A stretch of DNA of 10,397 nt, from positions 1 to 10,397 of the forward strand of contig JAUYEQ010000385.1 in assembly GCA_030691295.1 (NCBI GenBank). The letters run 5' to 3'. The DNA comes from Bacteroidota bacterium. GTDB taxonomy: Bacteria; Bacteroidota; Bacteroidia; Bacteroidales; Prolixibacteraceae. The translations under genes were made by a program, and so were the position numbers. The notes beneath the pieces were generated by a model. It saw nothing but the letters and a program-made list of their open reading frames with translations. It was not told the origin of the DNA and did not search any database. Of this stretch, positions 7,725-10,397 are shown piece after piece (position 1 is the first letter of the stretch; each line of letters begins with the position of its first letter).

Positions 7725-7806
7725 ACCACAGATTTCACTGATTTTCACAGACTATTAAACAAGCAAAGTGAGTTTTCAATCTGTGTTTATCTGAGTAATC
7801 CGTGGT
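7725..7806. repeat. Imperfect inverted repeat of the CACAGATT/ATCTGTG type
   Basis: The left arm 7725-7753 begins ACCACAGATT and the right arm 7778-7806 ends AATCCGTGGT. By eye 21 of 29 positions are complementary, around a 24-nt spacer. Each arm is itself built of roughly 10-11-nt units (CACAGATTT, CACTGATTTT, CACAGACT on the left). The purine-rich AAAG/GAAA stretch just before it (about 7681-7725) often accompanies this kind of repeat. From general recollection, such elements recur between genes in Bacteroidota and some other environmental genomes. Its mismatches suggest a decayed copy. No ORF lies within it, so it would be non-autonomous. Confidence 0.6.
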
Positions 7807-7825
7807 AGAAGCAATTCCTGCCTGG

Positions 7826-7840
7826 AAAGACAGTGTCTTT
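7826..7840. repeat. 15-nt palindrome AAAGACA-G-TGTCTTT upstream of rsmA
   Basis: Two perfect 7-nt half-sites flank a single central G at 7833, a symmetry typical of a dimeric regulator's binding site rather than an RNA hairpin. A second pair of matching arms, AGCAAT (7810-7815) and ATTGCT (7842-7847), surrounds it. The centre is 60 nt upstream of the rsmA ATG. No regulator gene is present in the window to pair with it. Confidence 0.35.
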
Positions 7841-7872
7841 GATTGCTAAGTTCAGAATGCAACATTTTAAGT

Positions 7873-7880
7873 TATCATTG
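7873..7880 (+). promoter_or_regulatory. Weak -7 promoter candidate for rsmA-mgtE
   Basis: TATCATTG differs from TAnnTTTG at one position and ends 12 nt before the rsmA ATG. No -33 TTTG lies at the right distance; the nearest TTTG, at 7838-7841, is too far upstream. This is a candidate only. Confidence 0.25.
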
Positions 7881-7892
7881 AAACAATAAAAA

Positions 7893-8681
7893 ATGGCAAT
7901 AGTTAGGGCAAAGAAGAATCTGGGGCAGCACTTTTTGAAAGACAAAGACATTGCTCAAAAAATTGTTGAAAGTTTGCAGGCAGTCAATGTGAACAAAGTA
8001 TTGGAAATTGGCCCCGGTATGGGAGTATTAACCGAATTTCTCCTGAAAAATAAATCGTTCGAAACATCTGTTGTCGAGATTGACCGCGAATCGGTTGATT
8101 ACCTGAACGAGCATTTTCCAGAACTGAAGGATAGGATCATTTCAGCCGATTTTCTGCGAATGAGGATTGACCAGGTTTTTGACGAACCATTTGCCATTAT
8201 CGGTAATTTCCCTTACAACATTTCGTCGCAGATATTTTTCAGGGTGCTGGAATTTCACAACCAGATTCCTGAAGTAGTCGGAATGCTTCAAAAAGAAGTG
8301 GCAGAGAGGCTGGCTGCCGGACCCGGTTCAAAAACGTATGGGATTTTGAGCGTTTTCCTTCAGGCATATTACGATATTGAATATTTATTTACGGTTGATC
8401 AGAATCAATTTAATCCACCGCCAAAAGTTAAAGGTGGTGTCATCCGGCTCACACGAAACAAAGCTGAGCACCTCGACTGCGATGAAAAACTCTTCAAAAG
8501 CGTTGTGAAAATGGCTTTCAACCAGCGACGAAAAACCATGCGCAATTCGTTAAAAACCATGATTACCACCGACGAGTTAAAAGCAAATCCGATATTTGAC
8601 AAGCGACCCGAACAGCTTGGCGTAGCCGAATTTGTAATGTTGACAAGGCTTATTGCGGAACAGAACGGGGCAGAAAGTTAA
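7893..8681 (+). CDS. rsmA: 16S rRNA (adenine1518-N6/adenine1519-N6)-dimethyltransferase RsmA (KsgA)
   Basis: Transfers four methyl groups from S-adenosylmethionine to the two adjacent adenines in the 3'-terminal hairpin of 16S rRNA, a late step in small-subunit maturation. The 262-aa length is normal. The opening KKNLGQHFL (7-15) is the family N-terminus. The SAM-binding motif is EIGPGMG (38-44), with acidic motif VEID (61-64) and ADF (85-87). The adenine-binding motif IV is NFPYNIS (105-111), with Phe where Leu is most common. [14 protein letters not shown] (173-186) and [13 protein letters not shown] (208-220) belong to the C-terminal part. The ATG at 7893 gives the canonical N-terminus. 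It is divergent from the flippase-like operon and 63 nt upstream of mgtE, and the two are probably cotranscribed, since no terminator is seen between them. Confidence 0.96.
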   Translation: MAIVRAKKNLGQHFLKDKDIAQKIVESLQAVNVNKVLEIGPGMGVLTEFLLKNKSFETSVVEIDRESVDYLNEHFPELKDRIISADFLRMRIDQVFDEPFAIIGNFPYNISSQIFFRVLEFHNQIPEVVGMLQKEVAERLAAGPGSKTYGILSVFLQAYYDIEYLFTVDQNQFNPPPKVKGGVIRLTRNKAEHLDCDEKLFKSVVKMAFNQRRKTMRNSLKTMITTDELKANPIFDKRPEQLGVAEFVMLTRLIAEQNGAES

Positions 8682-8687
8682 TAGCGG

Positions 8688-8710
8688 TCAGTCGCAATGA
8701 TCAGTCGCAA
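8688..8710 (+). repeat. Short direct repeat TCAGTCGCAA between rsmA and mgtE
   Basis: TCAGTCGCAA occurs at 8688-8697 and again at 8701-8710, a 13-nt period. It is followed by repetitive GAACTTGAAACTTTGAACT (8716-8734), which is echoed in the first mgtE codons, ATGAAACTTGAACTC (8745-8759). It looks like a small decayed tandem-repeat spacer. AAACTTTG (8723-8730) within it is one base from TAnnTTTG and might serve as a weak secondary mgtE promoter. Confidence 0.4.
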
Positions 8711-8744
8711 AAGCGGAACTTGAAACTTTGAACTGTATTAAGTT

Positions 8745-10103
8745 ATGAAACTTGAACTCAACAGGAATTTAATTGATCAGCTTTCGCAACTGATCGATCA
8801 GAAAGCAGATCAGGATATTATTCTGATCATCAGTGAATTCCATCCGGCTGATATTGCTGAAATAATAGAAGAGCTTGACTCTGATGAAGCCAAATACCTC
8901 TTTTCGCTGCTCGATGGAGAATTGGCCGCCGACGTATTGGTTGAAATTCCGGAGAACGACTGGAACAGTTATTTGAAATTATTGCCTCCGGATGTTATTG
9001 CCCACCGGTTTATCGAGTACATGGAATCGGATGATGCTGCCGACGTTATGGCAGAACTCGACGAAGACTTACAAGACGAGGTTTTGCTTCAACTCGAAGA
9101 CAAGGAACAGGCCGGAGACATTGCCGACCTGCTGGAATACGACGAGGATACTGCCGGGGGGATTATGGCCAAAGAATTGGTGGCGGTGAACGAAAACTGG
9201 ACAGTACAAACCTGCCTGAAGGAAATCAGCATTCAGGCGGAAGACATCGACGAAATTTATTACGTGTATGTTGTTGATGATAATTTTGTGCTCAAAGGCG
9301 TGCTTTCGCTGAAGATGCTGATCATGAAGCCAACCCATACGGTCATTAAAAGTATGGTAACCGAAGATGCCCATTTTGTGCGGACGGATGCCAGTCAGGA
9401 AGAAGTGGCCCAGATCATGGAAAAATACGATTTGGTAGCGCTTCCGGTGGTCGATCAGATTGGACGGTTGAAGGGCAGGATTACAATCGACGACGTGTTG
9501 GATATTATTCGCGAAGAAGCCGACAAGGATTACCAGATGGCTTCTGGTATTTCGGGTGATGTGGATGCCGGCGACAATGTATTTCAACGCGCCTGGATAC
9601 GCATTCCCTGGCTTTTTATCGGAATGGTTGGCGGTATTATCGGTGCTGGAGTGCTTGGCTCGCACTCGTCGCAACTTGAGCAGATTCCTGCAATGGCATT
9701 TTTCATTCCGCTCATCGCTGCTATGGCCGGAAATGTGGGAGTTCAGTCATCATCAATCATTGTTCAGAGCATTGCCAGTGGAACACGCAGTTTCGATTCT
9801 GTTGGCCGGAAACTGTTAAAAGAACTCACGGTCGCCTTTAGCATCGCTTTTTTGTTCTCGATACTCATATTCGTTTACAATTACTTCTTTAACGGAAACA
9901 TGAGGCTCACTTATTCGGTGAGTATTACCTTATTTATTGTGATGATTTTTGCTTCGGTATTCGGGACCGTTATTCCGCTCGTGCTGAACAGGTTCAAAAT
10001 TGATCCGGCTGTTGCAACCGGCCCGTTTATCACCACTACCAACGATATTCTCGGACTGCTTATTTATATGACGGTGGCCCAAATGTTTTTTAAGATATTG
10101 TAG
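8745..10103 (+). CDS. mgtE: Magnesium transporter MgtE
   Basis: Homodimeric Mg2+ channel/transporter of the inner membrane, 452 aa, a normal family length. An acidic, alpha-helical N domain (about 1-130) has the repeated pattern FHPADIAEIIEEL (32-44) and SDDAADVMAELD (95-106). It is followed by EYDEDTAGGIM (131-141) and two CBS domains (about 135-198 and 201-259), which in characterised MgtE bind Mg2+ and close the pore when the cell is replete. A linking plug helix (about 260-285) leads to five membrane segments at about 285-308, 316-340, 360-382, 388-412 and 424-450. Signature motifs are PLIAAMAGNVGVQSSSI (322-338) and DPAVATGPFITTTND (420-434); D434 probably matches the pore aspartate of Thermus MgtE. 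Regulation is expected to be direct sensing of Mg2+ by the protein. It follows rsmA and ends at a strong terminator. Confidence 0.95.
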   Translation: MKLELNRNLIDQLSQLIDQKADQDIILIISEFHPADIAEIIEELDSDEAKYLFSLLDGELAADVLVEIPENDWNSYLKLLPPDVIAHRFIEYMESDDAADVMAELDEDLQDEVLLQLEDKEQAGDIADLLEYDEDTAGGIMAKELVAVNENWTVQTCLKEISIQAEDIDEIYYVYVVDDNFVLKGVLSLKMLIMKPTHTVIKSMVTEDAHFVRTDASQEEVAQIMEKYDLVALPVVDQIGRLKGRITIDDVLDIIREEADKDYQMASGISGDVDAGDNVFQRAWIRIPWLFIGMVGGIIGAGVLGSHSSQLEQIPAMAFFIPLIAAMAGNVGVQSSSIIVQSIASGTRSFDSVGRKLLKELTVAFSIAFLFSILIFVYNYFFNGNMRLTYSVSITLFIVMIFASVFGTVIPLVLNRFKIDPAVATGPFITTTNDILGLLIYMTVAQMFFKIL

Positions 10104-10106
10104 AAC

Positions 10107-10145
10107 AAAAAAGTCAGGGCTTCACCTTGGAGTGAAACCCTGACT
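10107..10145. terminator. Bidirectional rho-independent terminator between mgtE and the T9SS remnant
   Basis: AGTCAGGG (10112-10119) pairs with CCCTGACT (10138-10145). One internal C/A mismatch separates this from TTCAC (10121-10125) pairing with GTGAA (10132-10136) around a 6-nt loop. Read on the minus strand, the stem is followed directly by a run of six Ts, so it is a textbook terminator for the minus-strand gene. On the plus strand only a weak ATAATTTT follows, so mgtE termination may be less efficient. Confidence 0.9.
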
Positions 10146-10173
10146 GAGTATAATTTTGCCTATTGTCTTATCG

Positions 10174-10302
10174 TCAATGTTTTACCACGAGCTTTTCGCT
10201 GATCATTTCATCTCCCATTTTAACACGGACAATGTAAACACCGTCCTTCCATGCTGAGGTCAGCGATTCAGCCCGAAAATAATATTCTTGTAAATTAATA
10301 CG
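10174..10302 (-). pseudogene. Remnant of a T9SS type A C-terminal sorting domain
   Basis: On the minus strand, 42 codons from 10302 to a TGA at 10176-10174 encode RINLQEYYFRAESLTSAW (first 18), then KDGVYIVRVKMGDEMISEKL (next 20), ending VVKH. The pattern 'GVYIVRV...G....EKLVV' followed by a basic end is the C-terminus of the type A sorting domain that directs cargo through the type IX secretion system. A TAA at 10305-10303 closes the frame upstream, and the sequence before it does not look like a sorting domain. There is no start codon or signal peptide. I therefore read it as the 3' end of a broken secreted-protein gene. A frameshift or sequencing error in an intact gene that begins beyond the window is less likely but possible. 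Its terminator at 10145-10107 is still intact. Confidence 0.72.
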
Positions 10303-10359
10303 TTAGAGTATGCTGAAAAAAATATTTTTCCGGCTATTTTTGTTGTCGATAAGAGACAC

Positions 10360-10374
10360 GGGGGCTGAACCCCC
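10360..10374. repeat. GC-rich hairpin GGGGG-CTGAA-CCCCC at right edge
   Basis: Five Gs (10360-10364) and five Cs (10370-10374) flank a CTGAA loop, within otherwise AT-rich DNA beyond the breakpoint of the sorting-domain remnant. A second small inverted pair, ACTG (10380-10383) and CAGT (10389-10392), follows. No T-tract makes it a clear terminator on either strand. It could be the end structure of an inserted element, but no transposase sequence is inside the window. Confidence 0.4.
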
Positions 10375-10397
10375 AGTTTACTGCTTTACAGTATAGT

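Larger units (their letters stand above)
7518..7892. other. 375-nt divergent region between the flippase-like operon and rsmA
   Basis: No convincing protein-coding gene is present. The stretch contains the minus-strand leader hairpin (7565-7594), a TAnnTTTG box (7621-7614), a 6-bp palindrome TTTTGTAACAAAA (7674-7686), and a purine-rich AAAG/GAAA tract (about 7681-7725). These are followed by the CACAGATT-type inverted repeat (7725-7806), a 15-nt near-perfect palindrome (7826-7840) and a weak rsmA promoter candidate (7873-7880). Confidence 0.6.

Noticed and set aside
7681..7806. CRISPR array or small RNA gene in the repetitive region before rsmA
   Set aside because: There are only two inverted arms and no regularly spaced identical direct repeats with unique spacers; no promoter-terminator pair supports a separate RNA.
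9069..9674. Minus-strand open frame of 201 aa inside mgtE
   Set aside because: It is antisense to a complete MgtE with all expected motifs, has no recognisable features, and is rich in His and Asn as expected for a shadow frame.

Overview
The window looks like an ordinary chromosomal segment of a Bacteroidota bacterium, probably from the Bacteroidales/Marinilabiliales side (lineage inferred). The evidence is a Porin_10-type outer-membrane protein, a type IX secretion (T9SS) C-terminal sorting tail, TAnnTTTG promoter boxes with few Shine-Dalgarno sites, and the gene set flippase-like protein / rsmA / mgtE. Base composition is moderately AT-rich, and I see no compositionally foreign block among the main genes.

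Layout. Positions 1-2331 (minus strand) carry topoisomerase IV: parE (about 610 aa) followed after 2 nt by parC, which runs off the left edge after about 165 residues. A 256-nt divergent region (2332-2587) holds a TAnnTTTG box for each direction and a 9-bp inverted repeat. The Porin_10-like gene (plus, 2588-4615) ends exactly where the next gene's stop codon begins. Positions 4616-7517 (minus) form a tight three-gene operon, in transcription order: flippase-like/LPG-synthase-TM membrane protein, LolC/E-type ABC permease, and CoA-pyrophosphatase-like Nudix hydrolase. The gaps are 4 and 9 nt, and the first two genes both seem to start with TTG. The 375-nt region 7518-7892 holds a leader hairpin, an imperfect inverted repeat of the 'CACAGATT' type and a near-perfect short palindrome. 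Then come rsmA (ksgA) and mgtE on the plus strand, probably cotranscribed. MgtE ends at a strong bidirectional terminator facing a 42-codon minus-strand remnant of a T9SS sorting domain. Unrelated DNA with a GC-rich hairpin fills the right edge.

Functionally these are housekeeping and envelope genes: chromosome decatenation, outer-membrane transport, envelope lipid or lipoprotein export, CoA turnover, 16S rRNA dimethylation and Mg2+ uptake. I found no convincing undescribed system. The points most worth a second look are the broken T9SS tail beside a possible mobile-element edge, the intergenic repeats, the consecutive TTG starts, the very short porin leader and the zero-gap convergent gene ends.
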